DNA of 64,000 nucleotides from Glandiceps talaboti (GCF_964340395.1 NC_135553.1:13093501-13157500), one strand, 5' to 3'; positions 25,058-37,157 are shown, counted from the stretch's first letter. Translations and numbers: made by a program. Notes: a model not told the origin generated them from the sequence alone.

Positions 25058-25098
25058 GGAAGGTGCCGTAAAAGAGGCCGTGGTTTACAACGATGCAA
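25058..25098. repeat. Fragment of the same dispersed repeat
   Basis: GGAAGGTGCCGTAAAAGAGG then TTTACAACGATGCA, aligning over about 40 bp with 20231-20270. It lies in the intron between the two S2 exons. Confidence 0.5.
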
Positions 25099-25145
25099 TA
25101 CTGTAATGTTCTTAGAAATGAAAACTACATGTGTGTCTTACTTAC

Positions 25146-25306
25146 CCTGTTTTGAGTGCATCCACAGCTTCTGATGCATTCTCCTTATTGAGATTCATCA
25201 TGTGTGCATCCATCTTCTTGTTGGTTTTTTTAATATACTGTTCAATATTTGTAGATTTGACCGTGGCATATTTCAGCTGTGGATTTGCTGACTGTGGGTA
25301 TTGAAT
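25146..25306 (-). CDS. GRIN2-like: NMDA receptor subunit exon: S2 ligand-binding lobe, first part
   Basis: 161 bp, enters in phase 0 and exits in phase 2; residues 536-588. LKYATVKSTNIEQYIKK aligns with the S2 strand-helix that holds the agonist-contacting Ser-Thr pair in GluN2 (FGTVPNGSTERNI) and with the GluN1 strand YATVKQSSVDIYF. In an ungapped alignment the two contact positions become Asn555 and Ile556; a Ser-Thr pair sits two residues earlier. It continues through ASEAVDALKTG, as in the family (VEDALxxLKTG). The acceptor is ATACGTTGCAG and the donor ACAGG|GTAAGT. Confidence 0.94.
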
Positions 25307-25423
25307 CTGCAACGTATAGGATAGATGACACATTATGTTACATGATAAAATTCGATATCTATAATCATTTTGATAAAATCTAAGACAGATACATTAAAAA
25401 TAGACAGGCAAGCAGGCAGATAT

Positions 25424-25619
25424 ACATACATACATACATACATACATACATACATACATACATACATACATACATACATACACACATACACACACACATA
25501 CATACACACATACATACATACATACATACATACATACATACATACATACATACATACAAACACATGCACGCACGCACACACACGCACGCACACACACATA
25601 CACACATACATACATACAT

Positions 25620-25670
<51 letters not shown>

Positions 25671-25671
25671 T
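25424..25671. repeat. Compound ATAC / ACAC / ACAG microsatellite
   Basis: Complement-orientation version of the TATG/CTGT compound arrays. It begins 117 bp from one receptor exon (25306) and ends 29 bp from the next (25701), filling most of a 394-bp intron. Confidence 0.97.
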
Positions 25672-25700
25672 ATACATGTTATGTAGATAAACTAATTTAC

Positions 25701-25921
25701 CTTTTTATCATTGAATCCTGAAATTTTATCGTGAGATTTCTCTTGAATAAGATGTGCAACTAGATTTGCAGTATACATAGCGATAAATATTAAGCAGAAA
25801 CAACCCCACATGTTTGTCATAAATTTGGCAGTATAACTTTTAGGAGGTTTCAGTGGCACAGTATTGTTGAAAAGTAATGCCCAGACGATCCAGAAAGAGC
25901 TTCCCAGAGTAAATCTTGAAG
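25701..25921 (-). CDS. GRIN2-like: NMDA receptor subunit exon: M2 pore loop and M3 gate helix
   Basis: 221 bp, enters in phase 1 and exits in phase 0; residues 463-535. The M2 re-entrant loop reads SFWIVWALLFNNTVPL, close to the GluN2 pattern with a conserved Trp and the two Asn (residues 480-481) that set calcium permeability and magnesium block. KPPKSYTAKFMTNMW then resembles the GluN3 post-loop segment. M3 spans about residues 497-519. The normally near-invariant gate motif SYTANLAAF is MYTANLVAH here (residues 510-518). The exon ends GFNDKK, matching the GluN2 GLSDKK. The acceptor is ATCCCTACAG and the donor AAAAAG|GTAAAT. Confidence 0.97.
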
Positions 25922-26221
25922 CTGTAGGGATGAAATATATTGATGATATGAGACATGAGGTAGGAGCCACAGTTCAACTCCAGGCTAAATATTATGGAAA
26001 TTTGATTGGACGCCGCTACAGTTCATTAAATTTCAATATTTGCAAATGAATGTATACGTTTCCATTTAATTTGTGTGGATATACGATAGACGATAATATT
26101 CAGCTGTTTTAGTAAGATATTTCTCGAGTCAAACTGTAAAATGCAATAATGTCGGTAAGACTTTGTCGGATATACCAAATTTTTGTTTCAACGCATCATG
26201 TACAGTCAGTTTCAAGTTACA

Positions 26222-26508
26222 GTTCATAGGCTCCCAGCTATTTGTTCCAACCAGGAAGAAACCAATAACAAACTGCACCTGCTAAACTTTAACTTGAAGA
26301 TGGTTAAGAATGAATGAATACAGTTTCTTGTGAAATTGTGTCAGCTAATATGTGTCACCAGACATACATCAACTGCAGACGTCAAAACATTGGCGCCCGC
26401 ATTAGTCGCGTAGACCCGCGTCTGATTGCAGTGTGTTGAAATGGTTTATTTCAATAAATGTATAGGCTTTTTATTGGTTTCTGTACGGTTTTATCAAGCT
26501 TAGCTGGT
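26222..26508. mobile_element. MITE-like inverted-repeat element, copy C (in receptor intron upstream of M2-M3 exon)
   Basis: The left end has GAAGAAACCAATAACAAACT followed by GCACCTG; the complement of the right end near 26455-26505 has TACAGAAACCAATAAAAAGC. These are the same terminal motif as copies A and B, about 285 bp apart. It sits in the 623-bp intron between the M1 and M2-M3 exons and makes up nearly half of it. Confidence 0.5.
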
Positions 26509-26544
26509 GTATGGTATCTTGAAACGGGCTGTATAATTACTTAC

Positions 26545-26670
26545 GTCTTGGTTCCCAGATGTTTCTGTCGTAACCTCCAGGACTCAGACATTCGAACATA
26601 AATATAACAATCGCCACCAAGTTAACGGTAAACAACGTTAGAAAAAGCCACACACCATAGTCAAACGGCG
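26545..26670 (-). CDS. GRIN2-like: NMDA receptor subunit exon: M1 transmembrane helix
   Basis: 126 bp, phase 1 at both ends; residues 421-461, with split Ala before and split Pro after. It encodes PFDYGVWLF, equivalent to the pre-M1 EPFSxxVWxxMF, then a hydrophobic helix over about residues 426-446, then FECLSPGGYDR, matching the family FEYFSPxGYNR. The acceptor is AAAATTTCAG and the donor AGAC|GTAAGT. The exon is too short and lacks an ATG near its start, so it is easily missed by ORF scanning; it was found by translating the complement and checking phase with both neighbours. Confidence 0.95.
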
Positions 26671-26927
26671 CTGAAATTTTGAATCAGAAGTGAAATTATT
26701 TCAAATTGCCTGCCTATAATTTCATTGTCCATGATCATCAATTATTTTATTTCCTTCCAACGGGTGAAAAGCTTTTTACTTCTTGGTTTAATAGAATACA
26801 GTTCTTGACATTGTTTATAACACATAGACATGTAGACTCGGGGATTTGACCTAGAAGGTTTATTGTCCCGAGGTCACCGCTAAGTGTGATGGAAGGCGAG
26901 TTATGCTCCAGGTCTATATTTGTTCTT

Positions 26928-27105
26928 CGTTCGTTCGTTCGTTCGTTCGTTCGTTCGTTCATCCATTCGCTCGTTCGTTCGTTTGTCTGTCTCTGTCTGT
27001 CTGTTTGTTTGCTTGTGTGTGTGTGCGTGTTTGTTTGTCTGTTTGTGTGTTTGTTTATTTGTTTGTTTGTTTGTTTGTTTGTTTGTGTGTGAGTTTGTTT
27101 GTTTT
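26928..27105. repeat. (GTTC)n then (TTTG)n microsatellite
   Basis: GTTC units from 26928 to about 26982, then CTGT, TTGT and TTTG units. Confidence 0.95.
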
Positions 27106-27610
27106 CACGACATATTAACTTAGGTAGAATGACCCTCGTGGACCCATTTCCATGAAAATAAACATTCTTATCACATGAAATCCTTATCCTTTAGTGTTAA
27201 TAAAAGAAACGGAGTTTACCACTTTGTTTTCAAGACATTTGACAGTAGTACACCCCAAAGTTAACATATTAATACAAAAATGCATGTTTGAATAAACTTG
27301 TTGCGTTTGAATTCATAGGAAATATTCGGGGTTGTCACACCCAATAATTCAAAATAGGTTTGAGATCATGACGTTGCGTTATTAGTATCAATCATAGAGT
27401 GCCAACCTGAAATTCTGTAGTGTTATGATTAATCTCAGACTATTTGCTAATAGTGGTCTAATTTTTTTAAGGATAGTATAACTGCTAATTTGCTGAGCAT
27501 GGGATATCAAGAGATGTGTACCCTATCGTTTGCGCTCTGTACAGGCAAGTCTTACCCTCTTGTGATTTCCAGAAGAGATTTAATCGTTGATAACTTGAGA
27601 AGACCCTTAC

Positions 27611-27924
27611 CCAGAAATGCATCTGATGGAACTTGGCCTTCCGACTTTTTCACCATCACACTGATTCCCGTTTCCATGAACGCCACAGAGAGGTCAACGA
27701 CCTGAGCTCGATTTTGTGTAGCTTGCATAGATGCGATTGCAGCGTCCGCTCTTCCTTCCAATATATCCCCGATCAAACCATCCCAATTTTCATTATTCTC
27801 ATCGTGTGGCGCTCCGAATCTATTGTCTTCGACGACGTGCAATTCGAAATTGAATTGTAAATCATTTGACAGTTGCGTTAAGATGTCGATGCAGACACCT
27901 ACACAGCATTCATAATAATATTCC
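27611..27924 (-). CDS. GRIN2-like: NMDA receptor subunit exon: S1 ligand-binding lobe
   Basis: 314 bp, enters in phase 2 and exits in phase 1; residues 316-419. ECCVGVCIDIL matches the NMDA hallmark KCCxGFCIDIL, followed by NWDGLIGDIL (family WNGMIGEV). The ligand contact strand reads ASMQATQNR then AQVVDLSVAFMETGISVMV; ETGISVMV is typical of GluN2. Arg387 (codon 27708-27710) is the conserved residue that pairs with the agonist alpha-carboxylate, and Ser380 aligns with GluN2A Ser511. The position of GluN2A Thr513 is Gln382 here. The acceptor is TTTCACATTTCAG and the donor CTGG|GTAAGG. The usual glutamate chemistry is therefore only partly preserved. Confidence 0.96.
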
Positions 27925-30092
27925 CTGAAATGTGAAAACAAAAAAACAAAAACTTTAGGCAATAATATTAATTTTGTTTTGTAAATAACTATTTTCCCCA
28001 TAACTATATTTCACGTAATGGAGAAAGCTCTCATAAGCGAAATCACTGAGAATCCAAACCAAAGTCGAAAACTAAAAACAACAAAACACAAATAACAAAA
28101 CAAAACTAAACACAAGAGATAAAACAAGTGATAGACTCCGAATCTTAGATTAAATTAGAATCATTCTAATAAATGCACGGAGGCAAATTTCATTTTGGCA
28201 CTTGTACAGGTACGCAAACGTGCACGTGACTGCGGAGAAAGTGTGTGTCAGGCCGGAGAGCTGTGTCATTGTGCTTTGTTACGCGTAGCCGAGATAACCT
28301 GTCTTTGACAAACATCGCCACCATGTGGTGGCAAACTGCTATTTACTAAAAAACGTTTTTAATAATGTCTGTTGTTTATTATGTTTAATTTACCACCAAT
28401 TCTCATCACTGTCTATATATAATTTTATGCATGTATAAATAAAACACGAGAGGAAATTTATGTCCTCTGCGTAACCGTGATTGGGCATCACCATGGTAAC
28501 TGTGCGTGGTCTTAAATATCGTCTCTTTTTCGCACGCAGACGTTGATGTCACGTCAAGGCCCACGTCAGATAAACAGTAATTTACTGATTGTTTTAAATT
28601 TATTGATAGTGCTATTTAATTCCAAATTAAAGGAAATACTACCTCTATTGCAGTGAAAACAGCGTTGATATTCTTCTTCTTTCAAATTATCTTTAGATGA
28701 TCTGTTAATATCTGTGAGAATTTTGTTTAAAAACATCACCAGTGGACTGGAAAGCAGAGACTAGACTTATATCGAATGGTTTATTAAACCTGGACCATTC
28801 TAAAACATTTTAGGCAACAGTCTGACAAGAAATCTTGAGAACCAGTAGAACCTTACACGATACTGATGGATTTCTCGAATTCAATTTAGCTCCCACGTTC
28901 TCATTTCAAGTTGAATAAATACATTATTTTCATTTTTGAATATATCACATTGCGCTTTTGATATTGGAAACCAAGCACAAACTCATATAATATCTTAAAA
29001 GTATGCATCTAAACCCAATAATCTCTTCGCGCGCAGTCATTTTAGGGGAATTATGGAGTATACGGCACTGATATACGTGAAGTTTAGCGAACATTATTCA
29101 GCTTTCGTTACTGTCATATTTATTCGAAAGATGAATGCACGAATATTTAAATAATTGTCCACAGTCAAAGACAGACGGAAATAAAAGTATACACGTCTCT
29201 CGCGAAAGATTCAATCTCACAGTCTCATCAGTATGCGTGCAAACCAGTATACTTTTGTACCCTCTGACGTATTGAAATATCATCTCTTTTGACGGTATGT
29301 CTTCAAATTTGACGGTTCCGTAATTAGGCCAGTATTTTTACGACGATGGCAACCTTATATATGACAGTACATATAGTGGTACACTCTACGGCTTAGATAA
29401 TAAATCAAGCTAATATGTGAAACTCTGACACAATACATTTAAATCCCTGCAGTCATTGTATATATCATGTTTCTGTGTTCAATATGTTGCTGTCCGTCTG
29501 ACATTGTGAGTGTGTTTATATTGAAAAGAGCATATTCCATATTTCATTTCTTGAGTTATATGATTGAAAGATACTTTTCGATCATTTGACTTGAAGATGG
29601 CGGGCACTGAAGATCAAAGCTCACTAAAATAATGTGGAGTAGACGCTTGATAGACTTTTGCATGATTGTATTCAACTCTTGAAGGTAAGAAAAAAATGAA
29701 GAAATGACCACCAAACGTACAGCAAGATATCAAAGGTGAATTATTCAGTGCGATGCCTGTACAACTTGAACTGAAATGTAGCTTTTAATGTTATAATGAC
29801 TTTGGCTTATACCTGTGGCTATCGCCATTTCAATTGATGACGTTAACGTTATCGAAGTCATTTGCATAGCTACCATGGAAGACAATGTAGAACAGTTCCA
29901 TTGGGATGTTTTAATGACCTCAGTGACACAATGATTCCGACATTTAGAGTTAAATTGTCATCAATCAATCGTAATAATGATTATTTGATGATTAATGATA
30001 TCTGACAAGCATAAATGACCAAGTAGAGACTCTATAAGAATGAAACTTTACAATTGTATTGTGAAGATCACAATTAGCTCAAAGGGTTTGAT

Positions 30093-30148
<56 letters not shown>

Positions 30149-30223
30149 GAGACAGAGAGATGGAGACAGAGACGGAGACAAATAGAGAGACAGAGACAGT
30201 CAGAAATATATAGACAACGAGAC

Positions 30224-30262
<39 letters not shown>

Positions 30263-30487
30263 CAGACAGACACAGACACGGAGAGACAAACAGAGACACA
30301 CAGAGATAGTGACAGAGAAAGACATACATACATACATACATACATACATACATGCATACATACATACATACATGCATACATACATACATACATGCATGCA
30401 TGTATACATACATACATACATACATACATACATACATACATACATACATACATACATACATACAGATAGACAGACAGACAGAGACAT

Positions 30488-30538
<51 letters not shown>

Positions 30539-31969
30539 GGCACAGATACTGCATACACAATATTGTACAATATACATGTATATAATAAAAGGTTTTGTCA
30601 AGTAACATTGTTACGTAGGAATGCTAGTATAAATGTGGCGGTATGATGCTTGGCATAGCATATATAGTGCGAAAACTTTAGCATATGGGAAACCATGGAC
30701 CAATATAATGAAAGAATAAACCGGGTCTTATTTTTTTTATCGATAAACAGGCAAAATAAAACTTCCACGTACAGCTGCAGTTGCAAAGTTAGTCACGCAT
30801 TCTACTAGCGCCACCGTCGTTGATATATTGTGATAGCATAACATCTCATTCTGTATCAATTTCTTCCCTAGAATAGAGTGAATGAATTATGCCGACTAGA
30901 ACACGCACATACAGGAATCGTGAATACAAGGATTAATACAATTCTTTAAAATTCAACGCAAAAATTTACTTTACATTGATTTTCATATACTATCAAGAAC
31001 AATTCCCCCAGTGTGATATTAGATTCTAGGAAGCTCATTTTAGCTAGGCATTTATGTACACGTGTGTACAGTTTATTATTATATCAAATAAGGATGCCAA
31101 GCGAATCGTTATGTTGTAAGGAAGACGGCAACGCGTCGGCTGCGCCGCGTGCGTTGAAATCAAGTAATAATTTCGAAGATGCCTGTATCTGGAGCTTGGA
31201 AAGGTCGAGCTAATTTTCTACAAAAATCTCCCCATGTCTTATTTTATCATGATGAAATGTAGAATACGCCGCGGGTTGGTTTTCAGTTTGTAATCATTTT
31301 CAATTTTTCGTTGCGCGATTATCGTTTCGCTACTTCAAAAGAATATTGCACAGAAATAACAAGCAATTTCGGTGGAAATGTATGAAATTAACAGTCTTAT
31401 CTCTTTCAAAAAAGCGGCGCTCACTGATTTATTAAAATGGAAGAAAGGTAACACTAGCATCGAGTTGATATTCGTACAAGAGGTCGTTTTTATCTCCGAT
31501 CTGATATGGTTATTTAAACCGCTGAATACGAAACATGGCATTGAAGTGATCAAATGGAACGTATTAGTGGTCGCACAGCTGTGCTCCCTCGCCTTCAGGG
31601 GATCGGAGAATCACGATCGTGCATACGCAATATTGCGCCTCGAGCATTTCCACTTTGCTTGTATTTCAACGTGACTGGGACATGCCGTTGATAACGCAAT
31701 AACTTGCGTCATCATGCTTTAGGTGCAAGTACGTTTTTACCCTTCATGGAGAAACGCAAAATGACGCCAAAAGCAAGAAAAAGTTTTTGGGGCGTATATC
31801 ATTTACACAACAGTCCACCCACACACAAAGAAATTTAATACCCAACTCACACATTACTAGCTTTAAGGGCCCTGTTGTCGTGAATATTTAATGGCGATTC
31901 GGCATAAGAGTGACGATGTAGCCGGTAAGATAAACATCAACTCTGATGTGTAGAGGACGAAAGACTTAC
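27925..31969 (-). other. GRIN2-like: 4.0-kb intron of the receptor gene
   Basis: Lies between two S1 exons. It contains a long compound microsatellite at 30097-30540 and a CpG-containing, less AT-rich patch around 31085-31680 with open plus-strand frames (up to 100 codons, 31372-31674) of no recognisable family. Otherwise nothing identifiable. Confidence 0.8.
30097..30540. repeat. Long compound GA / ACAG / ATAC / ACAG microsatellite
   Basis: GA run to about 30160, ACAG-rich block, ATAC and ATGC block, then ACAG block; about 440 bp. Confidence 0.97.
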
Positions 31970-32172
31970 CCTGTTGCGTTGTTTTTGAGTTTGCACTTTG
32001 ACCCAACGTGACACTCGCCCTCTGTTGTCGGGATACTCCTCACGAAGGACTCCTCAAAAATTGTCGTTACCCTTATTGTCCTATGAGGTGTAAGGTTTTC
32101 AGGTTTGGTCTTTGTGTTGCCCAACCACGTGACTCCATCAACGGCTACTTTGTCTTTGACATAAATACCCAC
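31970..32172 (-). CDS. GRIN2-like: NMDA receptor subunit exon: end of amino-terminal domain, linker, start of S1
   Basis: 203 bp, enters in phase 0 and exits in phase 2; residues 248-314 plus a split Gly. The acceptor TTCATGTCTTAG precedes GTG GGT ATT, so the exon opens with VGIYV, continuing the KWKQ|VG boundary seen in GluN2 proteins. The donor is ACAGG|GTAAGTC. IRVTTIFEESFVRSI matches the LSIVTLEEAPFVIV strand that begins the S1 half of the ligand-binding domain. Two Cys in GECHVGSKCK correspond to the conserved disulfide loop of NMDA receptor S1. A sequon is present (NNATG). Confidence 0.93.
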
Positions 32173-32832
32173 CTAAGACATGAACAAGGTGAAGTTTACA
32201 AAGTGAGATATGTCGGAAAAAGACACAAAATATATACTACTTGATACATGCATGTTTTGAAGGGATATCTTGAATGTTAAAAACATTTCCTTAACTAGTT
32301 AAATCTACTGTTACTGGTTTTATACCCCGCACATTCAAGAACAAGTTAGTGTCTTTGTAGTGAAATACCTCTTAGGTCACTCGACTTTTCCTCGGCTGTA
32401 CGAAGACAAATATTTGGGTAATAATATATAATTAGTATTTTTTTTCAATCTGCAAACTAACAATATATTCACTGAAAATTGTTACATTATCAATAGTTAG
32501 ATATATAATTGTACATGTCAGTTATATATTGGTGTTAAGTAGTAGAGTAACGGGTTGTAAATTCGTGATCGCGTTGGGGCAGCTTGTTTTACGATGCGGA
32601 CCAAAATATCAGTTTGATTGAATCTGTTGTACATGATTTTGAGTACATCTACATATATAAATAGTTTACCCTGAGGTGATTCAATACTGTACAGGATGTA
32701 CAATGTTGAAAGTAAGTCAAGTATATCTACCAAAACGGTATAAAAATGTTCCAGAGTCAACTCGTGAAACTTAAAAACACTAGCAAACTAGCAAAATATT
32801 CGTTTAATAGCAAGTATATATAACAAGGCTGA

Positions 32833-33011
<179 letters not shown>

Positions 33012-34299
33012 GAGGGGAGCAGATAATACACACTAGCACATGTACATCTATAATTCTAAGTAAAGGAACGTAATCAACACATGAACATACTTTGCCCTTA
33101 AATATTTAGTCCATATTGAGAATTATTACATACATGTACTTATTGAAAGTATGCTTCAGACACTATTAGTAGTGAACAATTACCATGAATCTCGGAATAG
33201 CTACAGTCATGAAAGATCACCGATTGCAAGCATAGAAAAGATGCATCAACAATGAGTCTCCAATTTGCTGTTATAACCTGTACACCAAACGTGACTTAAT
33301 ACGCATGTATGTCTGGTCCAAAAACCTTGATTAGTTCTCAGGAACTGGTTCATTGGCCCTCATCAGAATCTTTCAAAGTCGATTGTAAATTTTATTCTCA
33401 CTACTCTTGTTTCAATTTTAGCTCCCCGTTAGATGTGCAGTTTCACGACATTCAAGATATTTCAATCATGTAAAATGTTTTACGTCGAAATTCTGCTAAT
33501 TCTTCACTGTGTATTTACTAGTTGTTCACAGAGGAAATTGCCTGAACAGTTTGCCTCATAATTTTGACCGTCATGAGCTTGCTTGCTAACATTATATCAA
33601 TATTTGCATCGCCATTTTATGTAGTTTCACCGGTTGTTGTCAAACGTAAATGTTGACGCAAAATTCTGTTCCTACCTGCACCTGACGATACTTTCACCTA
33701 TCGTGACGGATAATACAATACAGCATAACTTAAAATTTAAAAAAAAAATGATGAAGCTACAGAAAGTAATGAGAAAACTGTTAGCTACCAAATACCAATA
33801 TGAAACTTTAACTATGTTTTTTTTAATCCCCTTATTTCAATGTAGTATGAATTGTGTCTTATGGTAATTCTATTAATCATTTCATATTAATTATCAATCT
33901 CTGCTAAGCTGATCTGCCACTTAAAATCTCACCATAAACATATATATATTAAAAGTAAAAAAAAAAAAACTGTCCTAACCGTAGTACAAATTAATGATAA
34001 TTCAACCATTGATACGCAGATTTTATATTATTATTATTTAAGTTTGTTGCTGACATGATTTAGAGTACTGTTTTTATTTACATTTGTCGCTTATGCAATT
34101 TGATGTGAACGTAACCATGCCTTTTATTTTGACGAAAGTAATCGATAATTAATTGTCGATTCTCTGTTGCGTAACAACTTACACGAACTTCACTTCTAAA
34201 AAGAAAAACTCAGGGTTACTTTATATTTTTTTAATTTATATAATGATGTTGAGGCGTAAATGTCATATGAATAATATAGTGACATGTTATATGTACGTA

Positions 34300-34346
<47 letters not shown>

Positions 34347-34354
34347 GCGTGCGT
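34300..34354. repeat. (GT)n microsatellite
   Basis: Pure GT, ending with GCGT variants. Confidence 0.97.
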
Positions 34355-35199
34355 GAGGCACAGTTTGCGGCTGGCTGACATTCATAGGCCAATTAGGTTG
34401 TCGGTGAAGTCAGTCCAGGCACGGCTGCATGTGTTATGATTAGAGATGAAATTTATATATCTGGGTCGTTTACTTGCCATTGGTTGTATTCAAAAGAGTG
34501 TGACCGTTACTGAGGGCTTTGATAAAATGGTCGGTGACAGTGTTACACACGGCTAGACGTGCATGTAAAATTGCCTTAGGCCTATGATTGGAATTCATCT
34601 AACCTATCTAGGACTGCAATCTTTCTTCGGTTACCAATGGTTTCAATTCAATTGTTCAGCTCCGATTCCGCTTGTATGAGATATATATTAAAACGACATC
34701 CATTATTCGATCAAATCGCCATTAGCTGTATGTGAAACTCTTATCTGTAACAACGCATGCGAAAATTCATCAAATAAATGCACCCTTCCTGAAACATTAA
34801 CTGTGCCTCGGAGGTTTCAGGCCGTTTCTTTACTCTCAAGCGTCATCCAAATCGATGTATACACACGATATATATTGTTCAATGAGTTCTCTGGGACGCC
34901 ACGCCTTTCTTCTTCTTCGTTTTTTGAAAACTGCAGATATCAAGTTGCCATTGAGTGGTTTTAACTCAGATTGTGTAAAGATATATGCACACGATGAAGA
35001 CATTTTGGGTCAATATTCTTATATTTTTTATAAACAAAAGCGTATCACTATGTCATTATCACATTAGGAAGCAAACTGGATTGATCAACAAATCTATATT
35101 TTGAGAAGTGATCTTGTTCTTTATTTATATCTACGATATAACGATATGACTACCTCCAATACAGCGTAACAATGTTGACCAAAATGTAGTCAAAATGTT

Positions 35200-35600
35200 C
35201 CCCACCCAAATAATCTTAATAATAGTAATAATAATGATACTGGGTTTTTATATAGCGCTTTACCACTCTGTGTTCAAAGCACTTTGCAATTATTACCCCT
35301 GGCACGGATCTATAGCGACACAACGGTCATTTATACTTCCTCAACTCCCTGGGGAGCATACAATCAATTTCAGTCTTTTATAAACGCATATGATTAAAGC
35401 ATTCACATTGCAACCTCTATCCTACCATGTCCCCAGTTATACAGCTGGGTTGACTGAGGCACATGTCCGTCCACAGTCGTGGTTCAAATCTTGCCCAAGG
35501 ACTTTAGCCGCTCAGAAACAAATGGGTTTCGAACCTGCAGATTCTGAGCCGGCCACTCTAACCATTCGCCCATTATATGACTCCACAATCTACTTTATAC
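35200..35600 (-). mobile_element. SINE-like element
   Basis: On the complement a tRNA-like head contains GGTTAGAGTGGCCGGCTCAG and a perfect Pol III B-box GGTTCGAAACC (near 35528-35538). The body has two related segments resembling AGCGCTTTA/AAGCACTTTGCAATTATTACC, and the element ends in an ATT-rich simple tail (35205-35238). This layout is typical of tRNA-derived SINEs. Exact ends and family are not known. Confidence 0.5.
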
Positions 35601-35991
35601 TAGTCTACTTTAAGATATAGCAGAACGTTCATGATTGCCAAATCAGTAGTGTTCATCCATTATGAGTCAGGGCGTTGAAAGAGTCCAAAGAGCGGAATTA
35701 ACCAATCATGGTTATTAGCCTTGGGGAAATTTCAAACCAGGTGCAATTCTAAACAAGGACCATACCTACTTACAAGCATTGTTGCCGAGTTCTTGTTAAA
35801 CTGTCCAATTATACATTAGACAATTGAAATGAAAGATTAACCCAATGATAATTTTCACCCCAAAACAAAGAAACATATTAATAATGAATAAATAAATACT
35901 ATGTTCTTTTAAATACCTAATTTTCTTTTTATAGACAAATAGGAGATCGATTGAGAATAATGATTCTGCAACAGAAATCTGACCCATTTAG

Positions 35992-35993
<2 letters not shown>

Positions 35994-36051
<58 letters not shown>
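35994..36051. repeat. (TA)n microsatellite
   Basis: Nearly pure TA. Confidence 0.97.
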
Positions 36052-36053
<2 letters not shown>

Positions 36054-37157
36054 GTACAGTACTTGGGTGTGTTCATTGATGGCTGTGTGTACACAAGCTT
36101 GTATGTAAACAAATGTTACGTATTATTAAGAAAGAACTTTTTAGCGTGCCGGCTTTTGCTGATAAACTCAGATCTGCTATTTAAGGTTGTTGATTTATCG
36201 GCGGTTATCATAAAATATTTTCCCCAGAGACATAGTTGACATCGTTTGGTAACATTTGAGTATGAGGAAGCCTGCTTGAGGACTGATAGTTGCATATCGT
36301 AATTGGTTTTGCTGTCTTTTAGGTGCCAAATGTATTCACTGGAACAACTACAAGTCTTCATTTAAACTTGATCATAGGAAGAAAGACACTGCGCTCAGTA
36401 AATGAACACACCTAAGTACTGTACATAGATAGACTCAGATCGCGTCAATAGTCTGAGACGTAAAGCAGCAGTGAACGACTGCAATATTACGTCTGAAGAT
36501 CCTTCTAGCGTAAATCCATAATGTAATATCATACTCGTCTTCTTTCATTTTCTGTATGATATGCTCTCCAAGGTGATTGGGCACTCTACTTGGCGACATA
36601 AGAATGAAACTCATATATAAACTGTTGTACAGGTGAATGTTATTTGAATCTCAACATTTTAATAATATCACCATGTGCCCACACGTGAATGTATGACATG
36701 CGTCGTCGGCAAAAGAAGATTTAACCGCAAGGAAACTGCATAATAGATGAACTCCGTATAATATCGAAAATTGGGGATTACTCCAGCTGCAGCTGAATCT
36801 TTGCGTATCGATAACCAATCAATAATGAAATATTGAGTTTGTTCTTAGCTCGATTTGTCAATAATGTATACGTCCTATCGATATTTTTGAGGGTGAAAAC
36901 AGATTTTCCAACGACAAACAATCACACTCAATGTATTCATGTTGTGCATGTGTAAGGCGTAAATTACAAAAATCTTACATCTTGCCACTTATATCTTGCC
37001 CCTTATATAACACTATTTTCTTTCAACAGTTAGTATCTACTTAAATCTTTCGCGATACCACAGCGTTCATATAGTTTGCAGCGAACAAAACTCCTTCCAA
37101 TTACGAGGTGCTTTGTTTTCTGTGTGCTGTAGTGCACACTATGTGTTTTAAGGGGGC

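Noticed and set aside
30303-30540. Regular repeats considered as a CRISPR-like array
   Set aside because: They are simple tetranucleotide repeats without unique spacers, in a eukaryotic genome.
32172-32172. GTG at the start of an S1 frame as an alternative translation start
   Set aside because: It is the first codon after a splice acceptor (CTTAG|GTG), in phase with the preceding exon, not an initiator.
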